A program made the translations under genes and the position numbers. Shown here piece after piece: positions 39,510 through 49,163 of a stretch of DNA of 64,000 nt. Each line of letters begins with the position of its first letter. The first letter of the stretch is position 1. The notes under the pieces were generated by a model. The model had not been told where the DNA came from. It worked only from the letters and a program-made list of their open reading frames with translations, and did not search any database. The DNA is from Nakazawaea peltata (Eukaryota > Ascomycota > Pichiomycetes > Alaninales > Pachysolenaceae): positions 500,222 to 564,221 of the forward strand of contig BCGQ01000005.1 in assembly GCA_001599355.1 (NCBI GenBank), written 5' to 3'.

Positions 39510-41054
39510 CTAAACTTTAACCCAACGGAATCCGGCAATGTAATATCTACACAATGCAAATAAGAAAGTACCAACTACTCCACAAACTCCTGCAAAAATA
39601 GTCATATTCTTGTAACCCGTAAGATCATCACTGCCTCCTACAATGGCACCACCAAGAGGTAACCCTCCAAGTAAGAATACACTGACGACACAGTATCCAG
39701 TTCCGTACATTTTACCAAAGTTTTCAGTCCTACTGATTTGACCGTAACAGACCGGAGTTAACGATAACGTGGCTCCACAAGAGAACCCATACAAAGCTGC
39801 AAACAGGTATAACAGGTTCAAATTCCCAGGCAATGGGATCCAGAGAATGAATATGAACACATTCATAGACAGAAGCAGTGCTAACATGATATTGAATCTT
39901 CCAAAACGGTCGGCTAATAAGCCTGGTATGTACCGACCAGGAGCTCCACACAGCGAAATGATGGTCACCAAAAGATACAGTGTCGAGTCACTGAACCCTT
40001 CCAGCATCAGGTATAAAGTACAGTACGAGAACACCAAGAACAAAGAGAGCTCATTGAATAAAATGGCCAGTGTTAAAGTGAGGTAGACTTTATCTTTGAA
40101 CAAGGTGAAATCGATGGAATTCTTGATCTCGACGATGATTTCACGGACAGAGATATTGGAATAAGCTTCTGGGTCTAGTCCTTGTCTGATTAATCTTTGC
40201 TTTCTGATCTCTTCAGAACGATCTTTGGACAATATGATCGAAAGTGTTAATAAACCGGTCAGGATGAAACCTACAACCCGCATCAGCCAAGCATATCCAA
40301 CCTTAGGATACAACAGACGTAATGTCAATGGATACATGACACCTCCGATACTTGCTCCAGCCATAGCTACACCAATTGACATGGCTCTTTTACGGAGGAA
40401 CCAATGAGAGACAACTCCTAAAAGTGGAGTCATGACAAAACAAGTACCCAGTCCCATACAAACTCCAAAAGTAAGAATGAAGTGCCATAATTTGGTGGCA
40501 TTGGCAGTCCCAAAGATTCCAGAGACGAATAAGACAAATCCCATAGTCAATGGGACTCTTGAACCAACATGATCAAATAATGGCCCTACAATGAAACCTC
40601 CAAAGAATGAGAGGAAAGTATAAATGGAGAAGATCCAAGTTACTGTGGAAACACTGACGTCAGCCAATTGGTTTGTCTGGATATACAGCTGGATAACACC
40701 GGTGGAGTTCAAAATACCAAAGCATCCAAGTAACCCACAGAACAGTCCGGCAACTACCATGTACAGCAGTAACCCCCCATCGGGGAAGTCGGATTGGTCA
40801 TCTAAACCGATAAGAAGGTTGGCATCACTAGAAACAGCGTGCAGATCTGGACCGCCGGAGACATCTTCAGCTCCAAAATCAGCAGAACTCAAACTGGAAT
40901 CATCTCCATCTCCTTCCCCACTCCCCTGCTGATGATGAACCGCAGTAGAAACTCCTTCACCCGTGCGGCTCAGAATTGTATGTAAGTCAACGTCATCATA
41001 TTTCAATTTCGTGGTTTCTGGCAGATGTACCAAATTACCTGGTGCTCTCAACAT
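39510..41054 (-). CDS. MFS monocarboxylate-transporter homologue (MCH4/MCH5-like)
   Basis: This 514-residue membrane protein has about 12 hydrophobic segments in the major facilitator layout. It opens with a hydrophilic N-terminus (about 80 residues), then PDGGLLLYMVVAGLFCG, the typical start of the monocarboxylate porter family, followed by GILNSTGV, PLFDHVGSRVPL, a cytosolic loop with SKDRSEEIRKQRL, and GRYIPGLLADRFGR. S. cerevisiae Mch proteins do not carry lactate as once thought, and Mch5 imports riboflavin, so the substrate cannot be stated. The loop and length fit Mch4 or Mch5 best. The start is set at ATG 41054. The frame extends 16 codons more without an ATG. It is divergent from TUB4 across about 300 bp. 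Confidence 0.85.
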   Translation of the reverse strand: MLRAPGNLVHLPETTKLKYDDVDLHTILSRTGEGVSTAVHHQQGSGEGDGDDSSLSSADFGAEDVSGGPDLHAVSSDANLLIGLDDQSDFPDGGLLLYMVVAGLFCGLLGCFGILNSTGVIQLYIQTNQLADVSVSTVTWIFSIYTFLSFFGGFIVGPLFDHVGSRVPLTMGFVLFVSGIFGTANATKLWHFILTFGVCMGLGTCFVMTPLLGVVSHWFLRKRAMSIGVAMAGASIGGVMYPLTLRLLYPKVGYAWLMRVVGFILTGLLTLSIILSKDRSEEIRKQRLIRQGLDPEAYSNISVREIIVEIKNSIDFTLFKDKVYLTLTLAILFNELSLFLVFSYCTLYLMLEGFSDSTLYLLVTIISLCGAPGRYIPGLLADRFGRFNIMLALLLSMNVFIFILWIPLPGNLNLLYLFAALYGFSCGATLSLTPVCYGQISRTENFGKMYGTGYCVVSVFLLGGLPLGGAIVGGSDDLTGYKNMTIFAGVCGVVGTFLFALCRYYIAGFRWVKV

Positions 41055-41352
41055 GATCTCTTTGCGCTTCCAAATTTCCCTTTTATCGACATGCACCCAC
41101 AACTATATACCCTGTAACCTCTACAGTACCTGATCCCCTAAGATAAGAATCCCCACGGCATTGGCGAGTCTGCCAAGCCCTGCCAAACTGAAAAATTTTC
41201 CGTGCCATTAAGATTTTTTTACTTCCCAATTCGGAAATTCACGTTTCTGGCTATTTCCACCATTTTTGTTTACTTTTTGATTTATTTTTTATTTGGCGTC
41301 TATTTTGATGAGATTAAGTTGATGGAGAGTAGTTGAAGGAGACAAGTAAGGA

Positions 41353-42702
41353 ATGCCAGGAGAGATATTAACGATTCAGGCTGGTCAGTGCGGTAACCAG
41401 ATCGGATCTCTGTTCTGGGCTCAGTTGATTAAAGAACATGGGATTGCCGCCGATGGTACTTCACTAATCGAACAGACGCTGCGAGACGATCAAACTGAAG
41501 TGTTCTTTTCAAGGAATGATGATAACAGATATACACCGAGACTGATACTTGTGGATATGGAACCTCGTGTGGTGGGAAATATCTTACTGCAACTGCCTAT
41601 GTTTAACCCACGTAACGCGTTTTTGCTGCTGAACGGTAGCGGAGCAGGAAACATCTGGGCTCAAGGATATGAATATGGTACACAGAACGAAGATGAGTTG
41701 ATAGAATTGATGGATAAGAATCTTGATAGTTGTGATTCTTTGGAAGGGTTTCAATTGGTGCATTCTGTAGCTGGAGGAACAGGGTCTGGTGTGGGGTCTA
41801 AGATATTGGAGATTTTAAGTGACAGATATTCCAAAAAGATCACTACAACGTTCTCCATATTCCCAGAGATGGATCAAACATCTGATGTAGTCGTACAACC
41901 TTATAACACGGTTTTAACATTGAAGAGATTAATAGAGAATAGTGATCTGAATGTGGTATTTGACAATTCCCTGTTATCTAATATTCTGGCATTGAATTTA
42001 CAGACTCTGAACCCTTCATTTGAAGAGTCAAATCAATTGGTATCAACAGTGATGTCAGCAATGACAAATACTTTAAGATTTCCTGGATATTCATACAATA
42101 CCATGACTTCAATATTGCTGAATATGGTACCTACACCAGATTTACATTTTTTAATACCTACATATACACCATTCACATCGGATTTTGTGTCGCATCTGCG
42201 TGATATCCGTAAGAGTACACTGTACGATGTGATATTAGAATTATTGGACAAGAAACTTCGCATGATTAGGCTGCCAGAAGGTGGTTTGAATCTCGCAGTA
42301 ATGGATATAATACAAGGAGATATCGACCATAGTGATATACAGAAGCTGTTAACAAAACTGCATCAGAGACTGCAGTTTGTACCATGGACAACGTCATCGA
42401 TTCATTTAGCTATGCTGAAACAACCACCGACATTTAATAATAAGAGATCTGTAAATGGGTTGATGTTGTCTAATAATACGTCTATAGTGACTTTGTTGAA
42501 CAAAGTGACATCTCAATATGACCGTTTGATGAGAAGACAGCTGTTTATTGAATCTTACAAACGGTTCGACGATATTATTGACGAGTTCAATGATAGTAGA
42601 GATATGGTTGATGGATTAATTGATGAGTACCTCAAAAGTGAGTCGTCAAACTATTTGGAGGATGAAGATGAAGATGATGAGGTCATAATGGATGCTGTAT
42701 AA
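41353..42702 (+). CDS. TUB4: Gamma-tubulin
   Basis: The 449-residue tubulin nucleates microtubules at the spindle pole body with Spc97 and Spc98. It is gamma rather than beta by MPGEILTIQAGQCGNQIG, DSLEGFQLVHSVAGGTGSG (GTP loop at 141-146), SDVVVQPYNTVLTLKRL, TNTLRFPGYSYN and PTPDLHFLIPTYTPF. The C-terminal tail is acidic (EDEDEDDEV). Divergence from animal gamma-tubulin is high, as usual for budding yeasts. CTG codons 64, 199, 207 and 212 fall on Ala of human or yeast gamma-tubulin (PRAVLLD, SDATVV, NTALNRIA), which again supports CUG-Ala. ACTGAAAAATTTTCC lies about 155 bp before the ATG. Confidence 0.96.
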   Translation: MPGEILTIQAGQCGNQIGSLFWAQLIKEHGIAADGTSLIEQTLRDDQTEVFFSRNDDNRYTPRLILVDMEPRVVGNILLQLPMFNPRNAFLLLNGSGAGNIWAQGYEYGTQNEDELIELMDKNLDSCDSLEGFQLVHSVAGGTGSGVGSKILEILSDRYSKKITTTFSIFPEMDQTSDVVVQPYNTVLTLKRLIENSDLNVVFDNSLLSNILALNLQTLNPSFEESNQLVSTVMSAMTNTLRFPGYSYNTMTSILLNMVPTPDLHFLIPTYTPFTSDFVSHLRDIRKSTLYDVILELLDKKLRMIRLPEGGLNLAVMDIIQGDIDHSDIQKLLTKLHQRLQFVPWTTSSIHLAMLKQPPTFNNKRSVNGLMLSNNTSIVTLLNKVTSQYDRLMRRQLFIESYKRFDDIIDEFNDSRDMVDGLIDEYLKSESSNYLEDEDEDDEVIMDAV

Positions 42703-43338
42703 TTGTGTAGTAATAAAGGTAATGCCATCAAACTTCGTTTAATGCTAAGACACAGAGCCCGTGAATTTTTCACTCGCCTTTGATTCCTGATCTGGAAATA
42801 AAAAGGGCAAATGGAAGATTGAGTAGATTAGGTCCGAAAAAATAGTATGGGAGGTATTGATGGAGTTCAACGGGGGAAAGGAGAAGAGCAGTCAAGGATA
42901 GATGCGCAAATAATATCCAGTGCAATTGGAGGAGTTTAGGCTTAGAGGAACCCCGATTGTGAGAAGCGAGGACAGCGATAGAAACGAGGCAGCTATAGGT
43001 GAACGAGTTGGTAGATCTGAACGGGATTTGAGAAGAGGGGTTTGAGAAATGACATTTGATTGACTGTACGTATAGTATATAATGGGGTTATCGGCTCCCC
43101 CAGATAACATCTCATAGACCGACCTGTCCATGAAGCTTGTTCACCCGCAGGTCCACATCTCAAATTCGGATTCCCAGCGTCGCGAGGCTCTTTCCGGAAT
43201 TTTTCTCCCCAATCACCCGCGACTCATCTTTCCTTATCTGCGCGCTTAGGTATCTAAGATAAGGAAAAACTCGTACATGAAAAAGGGCAGAAACGTATTC
43301 AATAATCCGAGAGTAGGCCGAAAAAGAAGGGAAAGTGA

Positions 43339-43345
43339 TGAGTCA
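43339..43345 (+). promoter_or_regulatory. Gcn4 site TGAGTCA of ARO8
   Basis: A perfect TGAGTCA lies about 350 bp before the ARO8 ATG. S. cerevisiae ARO8 is under general amino-acid control by Gcn4, so this site is plausible. Confidence 0.6.
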
Positions 43346-43619
43346 GCAGAATAAATGATATGAGCTTTCAGGGCAAGAAGGATATATAGAGACGACTCCT
43401 TTCATCTGAAACCATCAATATCAACCCAACGTCTTATCTCTGTATACCACCTCACTCCCCGCTCGTTTACCCTCCATTTATCTGCCCTTCCCTCCCCCGA
43501 AAGGCTTAAAAAAATAACCGTTAAAGTTATGCAGTGAACCTCAGCTCACACGTAAAAATTTGACCGAAGGGCAAGATTTGCCCTCTTTATCGCGCTCTAT
43601 TTAGGGACATAAAATGCAA

Positions 43620-43627
43620 TATAAATA
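43620..43627 (+). promoter_or_regulatory. TATA box of ARO8
   Basis: TATAAATA lies about 70 bp before the ATG, in the expected place for a strongly expressed gene. Confidence 0.55.
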
Positions 43628-43692
43628 AGGCGAACGGCGCTGATTTCAGTAACCTGGGATTGTAGTCGTACTATAATTAACTAACGTATAAA

Positions 43693-45165
43693 ATGGATTT
43701 CAAATTGGATCATTTGATCGCCAAGAGAGCTGCTGCCAGAGTCACCACTCATTTCTCTCAGACTGCCAAGCCAGCTGACATCAAGCCTCACCCTAGTCCT
43801 TTGAGTCTTGGAGGTGGTGTTCCAAACCATGGTTTCTTCCCTATCGAGAACATCCAGATCAACTTGATCGACAAGCCATTTGCTAAGGAAGACCCATTCA
43901 CTCCATCTGACTCCACCGAAGACTTGAAGTTGAAGAAGCTTTCTACCGTCACTCCTTCCGTCACCGACAGTGACAAGGTCATCGACTTGAAGAAAGGTTT
44001 GCAATACGCCAAGGTTCAAGGTTTGGACCCATTAGTCAAGTTCGTCACCGAGTTTGTCGCTAAGGTTCAAAAGCCAGTCACTCCAAACTGGGAAGTTGTC
44101 ATCAGTAACGGTGCCGGTAACGGTTTGAACAAGGTTGCTGATTTGTTCTTGGACCCAGAAGATGTTGTTATGGTTGAGGAGTTCACTTTCTCTCCATTCT
44201 TATCCTCTGTTAAGAACTGTGGTGCTTCCGCCGTCCCTGTTAAGTTGGACTTCTACGGTGATGGTATCGATATCGACTACTTGACCGACTTGTTGGAGAA
44301 CTGGTCTTCTCACTACCCAGACAAGAAGATGCCAAAGTTGTTGTACACTATCCCAACTGGTCAGAACCCAACTGGTTTGGTTCAATCCTTGGAAAGCAGA
44401 AAGAAGATCTACGCTTTGGCTGAGAAGTACGACTTTGCCATCTTGGAAGATGACCCATACGGATACTTGGACTTGCCATCTTACTCCGATGTTAAGTCTG
44501 GTGCTTACGACTTGAACAAGACTTTCACTCCAGAAGAATTCGTTGACAACGTCTTGCACCCATCTTATTTATCTATTGATGTCTCCGGTAGAGTTGCCAG
44601 AGTCGAGACCTTCTCCAAGGTCTTTGCCCCAGGTTTAAGATTAGGTTACATTGTTGCTAGCAAGAACTTCATCACTGCTATTAACAACTACTCCAACATT
44701 TCCACCAGATCTCCATCTGGTCCATCTCAAATCTTGGTCAACAACGTCATCAACCATTGGGGTGGTCTCGACGGTTGGTTAACCTGGATCATGAAGGTTA
44801 GACAAGAGTACATCTTGAGAAGAAACACCATGTTGGACGCCTTGTACCTGTCTGAGCTGTACAAGAAGAAGTACATTACCCCATTGGATCCAAAGACTGG
44901 TATGTTCGTTGCTGTTGTATTGAACTACCCAGAGAAGTACACTCCAGAAGATTACGTCACCTTGACCAAGAAGGATTTGGTCTTCAAGACCATCGAGACC
45001 GGTGTTGAGATTGTTCCAGGTCCAAACATGAGCTTCAGTCCAATTGCCAATGAGCACGCCAACTTTGTCAGATTGACCATTGCCTCTGCCGTTGACCACG
45101 AACAATTGACCGAGGCTACTAACAGATTCACCGCTGCCGTTGAACTGTTATTTGCCGAGCTTTAA
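43693..45165 (+). CDS. ARO8: Aromatic aminotransferase I
   Basis: This 490-residue fold-type I PLP enzyme makes phenylalanine and tyrosine from their keto acids, and in related yeasts also takes part in lysine (2-aminoadipate) metabolism. The PLP features are NPTG (225-228), LEDDPYGYL (about 251-259), and the Schiff-base lysine in ETFSKVFAPGLRLGY (K309). Arg of the carboxylate site is in FVRLTIASA near the end. Length is close to S. cerevisiae Aro8 (500 aa). Codon use is the most biased in the window (TTG for Leu, GGT for Gly, only three CTG codons noticed), showing very high expression. The promoter has a Gcn4 site and a TATA box. Confidence 0.96.
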   Translation: MDFKLDHLIAKRAAARVTTHFSQTAKPADIKPHPSPLSLGGGVPNHGFFPIENIQINLIDKPFAKEDPFTPSDSTEDLKLKKLSTVTPSVTDSDKVIDLKKGLQYAKVQGLDPLVKFVTEFVAKVQKPVTPNWEVVISNGAGNGLNKVADLFLDPEDVVMVEEFTFSPFLSSVKNCGASAVPVKLDFYGDGIDIDYLTDLLENWSSHYPDKKMPKLLYTIPTGQNPTGLVQSLESRKKIYALAEKYDFAILEDDPYGYLDLPSYSDVKSGAYDLNKTFTPEEFVDNVLHPSYLSIDVSGRVARVETFSKVFAPGLRLGYIVASKNFITAINNYSNISTRSPSGPSQILVNNVINHWGGLDGWLTWIMKVRQEYILRRNTMLDALYLSELYKKKYITPLDPKTGMFVAVVLNYPEKYTPEDYVTLTKKDLVFKTIETGVEIVPGPNMSFSPIANEHANFVRLTIASAVDHEQLTEATNRFTAAVELLFAEL

Positions 45166-45349
45166 ATTACATACTGATCATTCATTTCTTTTCGAACTTT
45201 AATAATTAGCAAAATATTTGTATTGGTATATATGTATTAGTATATGTAAGGGTAAATTAGGGGCCAAAGTTGTGGCTGAAGCTGTGGCCGAATTGAAGAC
45301 ATGCGCAGATCGGGCAGATACGAGGCCCTGCGTAAAAGCTTCACTTCGC

Positions 45350-45853
45350 TTAAATAAACTTGTTAATTAAAGCCTTGTAATAGTTGGTCTTGGAGAGAAT
45401 AACTTGCAGATACTTCTGGTTCTCCAAGACATCACCACTGTTCAAACTTTCCTTGTAAATAATATCGAGGTTGTCCAAAATTTGATCGGAGTAAACGGTG
45501 CCCTTTTGAACGTCATCCGAGATGGCGGCGAAAAAGCTTGGGAGATCTTGTGTGAAAAAGTCCAGTCCTCTGAAGTAGATGGAGATCAGTAAGACACATA
45601 AGGTCAAGAAGAAGAATAACTTGACAAGTTTGATGAAAGATTTGATGGCAAAGACGATCAAATTCTTCAGAACATAAAGACCGATGACGACCAGCAAAAT
45701 ACCAACGATGAACGATGATACTTCAGGGTAATTACTCATACCGCTGGCGACCGATTTGGACAAGTAGTAAGTGACCGTGGAGATCACAGAGAAAGTATGG
45801 TACAGAGCGACCTTACCGTAGGCAAGGACTTGTTCTTGAGTAATAGCTGACAT
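45350..45853 (-). CDS. APQ12: Nuclear envelope/ER membrane protein Apq12
   Basis: The 167-residue protein has two close hydrophobic segments (about 46-67 and 77-98, SSFIVGILLVVIGLYVLK and LVKLFFFLTLCVLLISIYF) joined by an amphipathic stretch, then RGLDFFTQDLPSF, which resembles the YWRGF and DLPF signature of S. cerevisiae Apq12 (138 aa). Apq12 works with Brl1 and Brr6 in nuclear pore assembly and membrane lipid homeostasis. The assignment rests on the membrane plan and the short motif. Similarity outside is weak. It is convergent with ARO8 and divergent from SUA7. Confidence 0.75.
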   Translation of the reverse strand: MSAITQEQVLAYGKVALYHTFSVISTVTYYLSKSVASGMSNYPEVSSFIVGILLVVIGLYVLKNLIVFAIKSFIKLVKLFFFLTLCVLLISIYFRGLDFFTQDLPSFFAAISDDVQKGTVYSDQILDNLDIIYKESLNSGDVLENQKYLQVILSKTNYYKALINKFI

Positions 45854-46229
45854 TTTGCAATGTTATTTGGAGTGATGACTAGATAACTAACTATCTTTTC
45901 GTACTCAACTTTTCAATTAAGTCCCAATTCAGAAATGAAATTGATTTGACAACAAATTTCCTGAAGAGACAAGAAGTAAACAGAGGTGCGGCTCAAGAGT
46001 CGTGCATGACATAACAAAAAGTTGAGATATCTTTTTTGGTCGTGTATCTCACACCAAAACTTCAACAGAATATTTATTCTAGAAAAAGTCTCATGAAGAG
46101 ATTTAAGATTAGTAATAGTATCGATAGCGGGATCTATCTCAACCAAGTCTGACTCTTTGTATATAAATAACATCGGAAGTGCTATTGGGTTAGTTTACTT
46201 CGTTCAGAACTCATTTTATTGGAAAAGAT
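45854..46229. promoter_or_regulatory. Divergent promoter APQ12-SUA7
   Basis: This 376-bp region between two divergent genes has a TATA box for SUA7. An 86-residue open frame on the minus strand (46173 down to 45913) starts inside that TATA element and is unlikely to be a gene. Confidence 0.55.
46160..46169 (+). promoter_or_regulatory. TATA box of SUA7
   Basis: TATATAAATA lies about 60 bp before the SUA7 ATG. Confidence 0.55.
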
Positions 46230-47249
46230 ATGGCTACAGCAACGGCTTCAGACAAGGCAAACGGCACTAATGGATTCAAAGGACCTAATTTGAATGTTAT
46301 TTTAACATGTCCAGAGTGTAAAGTGTTCCCACCTGAGTTGGTTGAGAGATTTAGTGAAGGAGATATAGTTTGTGCTTTATGTGGATTGGTGTTAAAGGAT
46401 AGACTTATCGATACCAGGTCGGAGTGGCGTACGTTTTCCAATGATGACCAAAATGGTGACGATCCTTCGCGTGTTGGGCAACTGTTCAATCCTTTATTGG
46501 ACGGTGACCAGTTAGGTACTGTGATTTCGTACAACAAGGAGAATACTAGAGCCAGTAGAGAGTTGAATAAGACGCAACAAAAGGGTATTGTCGACAAGAA
46601 AGATAACTTATTACAACTGCTGTATTCCAAGATTTCTCAGTTGTGTGATGGATTCCACTTGAATAAGTTGGTTTCGGATGGTGCTAAGGAGATTTACAAA
46701 TATGTAAATGATGAAAGACTGTTAAAAGGTAAGAGTCAAGAGAGTATAATGGCGCTGCTGATTTTCATCGCTTGTAGACGTGCAAGAGCTGACCGTACTT
46801 TCAAGGAGATTTGGTCTTTGACCAACGTTCCAGAGAAAGAAATCTTCAAGATTTCCAAGATCATCAACAAGATTTTACGTGAGAAAGCTGAAATGGGTAT
46901 TCAAGTTCTGGCTCCTACTCCATCTTTAACTGGAGCCGAAGATTTGACCCTGAGATTCTGTTCCAATTTGGGTTTACAACCTCAAGTTGCCAGTATTGCC
47001 GAGCATGTCGCTAAGCGTTCTAAAGAAGCTGGTGTATTAGCTGGTAAATCTCCAACTACAATTGCTGCTGGTTCCATTTATATGGCTGCCATGATCTTGA
47101 AGGTGCCAATTGATACTTCTAGAATCAGTGACAAGATCGGTGTCAGTAGTGGTACTTTGAAGAGTACTTATAGATCTCTTTATGCTAAGAGACATGAACT
47201 TTTAGATGGTCTCAAGAACGTTAAGGCCGAGGAGTTGCCTGAACTTTAA
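46230..47249 (+). CDS. SUA7: Transcription initiation factor TFIIB
   Basis: The 339-residue factor positions RNA polymerase II at the start site. The zinc ribbon uses C27, C30, C48 and C51 (CPEC, CALC). The B-reader follows with SEWRTFSNDD and GDDPSRVG. Two cyclin folds follow, the first with KGKSQESIMA and the second with AGKSPTTIAAGSIYMA. Length matches S. cerevisiae Sua7 (345 aa). The two CTG codons 176 and 177 sit in ESIMA-x-x-IF, where yeast has ESIMAASIL, again fitting Ala. Intact. Confidence 0.97.
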   Translation: MATATASDKANGTNGFKGPNLNVILTCPECKVFPPELVERFSEGDIVCALCGLVLKDRLIDTRSEWRTFSNDDQNGDDPSRVGQLFNPLLDGDQLGTVISYNKENTRASRELNKTQQKGIVDKKDNLLQLLYSKISQLCDGFHLNKLVSDGAKEIYKYVNDERLLKGKSQESIMALLIFIACRRARADRTFKEIWSLTNVPEKEIFKISKIINKILREKAEMGIQVLAPTPSLTGAEDLTLRFCSNLGLQPQVASIAEHVAKRSKEAGVLAGKSPTTIAAGSIYMAAMILKVPIDTSRISDKIGVSSGTLKSTYRSLYAKRHELLDGLKNVKAEELPEL

Positions 47250-47812
47250 GTTTGGCTATCTGATTGTTTTCTTAGGGATATCTTTTCGTTTATGATTTAC
47301 TTTTTTAATGCGTCTATAATCTTATAGAGACAAGTTTATGATTAATTTATAATTGAATAAATGATAATTATGAGATAAATGTAGGAGGGTGGATCGTGAA
47401 GGAGGGTGGGGGAAGGGGGGATACGGTGAGATAGAGAGGGGGCATTCAGAGGGGGGTATAGAATGGATATGCACAGGCCAGGAGGTCACATACTGCTTTA
47501 TACTAGTCTATATTTAAATCAAACATCTGAATTATTCTCTAAACTGTAATATCTATACAATCCCCATCCGTTTTTGCTCCACCGTATTTACCCCGCTCAT
47601 CACCTTCTCATCACCTACTCATCACCCCCATCTACCCCCTTTATACCCCTTATCATTTCCCCTTTTCGGAGGCAAATAACCGCTCACGCACAAAGCGACA
47701 AACGGAGAAAAAAATGTGGAACCGGCGGGAAAAGATGAACGAAATTAAAGGAGACCGACCGAGAAGAAAACGATCCCATTAATATCTACCAGATACCTTA
47801 GAGTTGCCAGAA
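47250..47812. other. Intergenic region SUA7-ISD11
   Basis: No gene. A purine-rich stretch (about 47380-47460) is followed by a pyrimidine-rich one (47567-47660) and a short A-rich segment before the ISD11 ATG. Confidence 0.6.
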
Positions 47813-48088
47813 ATGTCCGCTGTTGTTCAAACTCACTCCAAGAAGGAGATCTTGTCGTTATATAGATCCCTTTTACGTGCTGCCCTGGGATTCGAGAACT
47901 ACAATTTCAGAGAGTACTTTTTGAGAAAGACCAAGGATGAATTCAGATTCAAGTCCAAGATTGAAAATGCCGAAGACATCCACAGATTCTTCGTTAAGGG
48001 TCAAAATGATTTGAGAGTGTTACAAAGACAGAGCCAGATCTCTAAGATGTTCCACTTTGAGAAGCTTGTTGTTGAGAAGTTGAATTAG
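47813..48088 (+). CDS. ISD11: Iron-sulfur cluster assembly LYR protein Isd11
   Basis: This 91-residue LYR-motif protein stabilises the cysteine desulfurase Nfs1 in the mitochondrial matrix. It shows LYRSLLRA at residues about 17-24, NYNFREYFLRKT, RVLQRQSQISKM and a final FEKLVVE, all matching S. cerevisiae Isd11 (94 aa: LSLYKE, NYNFREYFLSKT, LKRQSVISQMYTFDRLVVE). I use ATG 47813. The frame extends three codons further but not with ATG. Confidence 0.94.
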   Translation: MSAVVQTHSKKEILSLYRSLLRAALGFENYNFREYFLRKTKDEFRFKSKIENAEDIHRFFVKGQNDLRVLQRQSQISKMFHFEKLVVEKLN

Positions 48089-48574
48089 AGGGATCAAGAC
48101 AATGTATATATCGAGTCATATTCCCTACAAAACACAGAAAAAAAACGATCAAGTTCACATGGAGTTGAATGTATCTCATATCCTGCACCACAATCACCAT
48201 CACAACCTTACCCCTGGGTTCAACCTTACATATATCCTTTGAAAGGATACCGATTTTTGTTTTATACTATATCATTATTTATTTCATGACTAATGTAGGA
48301 TAGGTTTTTAGAGATACCGTGTGTAGAATTTGATTTGGTCGTATCTAGCCGCAATGTGCTCTTACTTCCTCCACTCCCTCCTCTTATTGCTTCCAGTTCC
48401 TCCCCTTTCTCCCCTTTCTCCCCTTTCTCCCCTTTCTCCCCTTTCTCCCCTCTGCCCCTTCCCCTCTCACCCATCCTCTACTGCCCATCCCAGCAAAAAA
48501 TTTTCCCTATAAAAATTTTCTCATATAAATCGATCTCATCTAGAGACCTTCGAGATTGTACCAGTACAAATAAG
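48089..48574. other. Intergenic region ISD11-RSA3 with pyrimidine repeat
   Basis: No gene. The stretch contains a 10-bp pyrimidine repeat and two AAAAATTTTC elements (48496-48505 and 48511-48520), 55-80 bp before the RSA3 ATG. Confidence 0.6.
48400..48453. repeat. 10-bp pyrimidine tandem repeat (CCCCTTTCTC), five copies
   Basis: CCCCTTTCTC repeats five times almost perfectly in a longer C/T-only tract, 120 bp upstream of RSA3. An open frame through it in line with RSA3 is a by-product of the repeat and lacks a credible start. Confidence 0.9.
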
Positions 48575-49114
48575 ATGGGCTCTCTGCTTAAAGATAGCCA
48601 GGTGAAGAAGAATAACGTCAGTAGAAGACGTAAGAAGAGAAGAACTGAAGATGTGTCATCAGATTCGTCATCAGATTCATCTTCTGATTCTGAGCAGGAC
48701 AACGATGAGCTGAAGGAGGCTGATGGAGATCTGGATATTGAGATGACCAATGGACCAAGTGTGAATTTGGACGGTATTAACTTTGAAGACGAGCTGAAGA
48801 ATAGAGCCGTGATATCTGATGCTACCAAATTAAAGCTCAACTCGATAAATATTACATCGCATCTGGGTATTGCTTCTTCAAATCAGCCAAGTAAAGAGGA
48901 GGTGCTGAAGGTACAGACCTCGTTGAACAATGAGAAAAGAGACTTACAGACCGAGTTCTTGGTGAAAATGATGAAGGAATATGATGGTGATATAGATGAA
49001 TTGAGACTGAAACCTGATTTCACTCTGAAATCGTTGCCATTACTCCTGAAAATATTGAAAAATGGTGCCAATATATTCGATGACGAAAGTTTGAAGAGTA
49101 TATTAAAGGAATGA
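48575..49114 (+). CDS. RSA3: 60S ribosome assembly protein Rsa3
   Basis: The 179-residue protein has a basic N-terminus (SRRRKKRR), a Ser-Asp repeat (SSDSSSDSSSDSE), an acidic part, and a conserved C-terminal domain with FLVKMMKEYDGDIDELRLKPDF, LPLLLKILKNGANIFD, which resembles the Rsa3 domain of S. cerevisiae (220 aa), a pre-60S factor acting with Dbp6. The ATG at 48575 begins the compact protein. The frame is open to 48335 through a pyrimidine repeat but that part is not protein-like. AAAAATTTTC elements before it fit RRPE control of ribosome-biogenesis genes. It converges on HSP42 with 49 bp between stops. Confidence 0.82.
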   Translation: MGSLLKDSQVKKNNVSRRRKKRRTEDVSSDSSSDSSSDSEQDNDELKEADGDLDIEMTNGPSVNLDGINFEDELKNRAVISDATKLKLNSINITSHLGIASSNQPSKEEVLKVQTSLNNEKRDLQTEFLVKMMKEYDGDIDELRLKPDFTLKSLPLLLKILKNGANIFDDESLKSILKE

Positions 49115-49163
49115 ACTACTTAGGCTATGTATCATACGGAAACGAATAAATTTTTATGTATAT

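Larger units (their letters stand above)
42703..43692. promoter_or_regulatory. Intergenic region TUB4-ARO8 (ARO8 promoter)
   Basis: No gene in about 990 bp. It contains a perfect Gcn4-type site and a TATA box with spacing suitable for ARO8. A second weaker CGACTCA lies at about 43205. Confidence 0.6.

Noticed and set aside
45913-46173. 86-residue minus-strand open frame between APQ12 and SUA7
   Set aside because: Its ATG overlaps the SUA7 TATA element and the protein has no recognisable features.
48335-48574. N-terminal extension of RSA3 through the pyrimidine repeat
   Set aside because: The extension is a Ser-Pro-Phe repeat made by the CCCCTTTCTC tract, with no good initiator. ATG 48575 gives the compact family-like protein.
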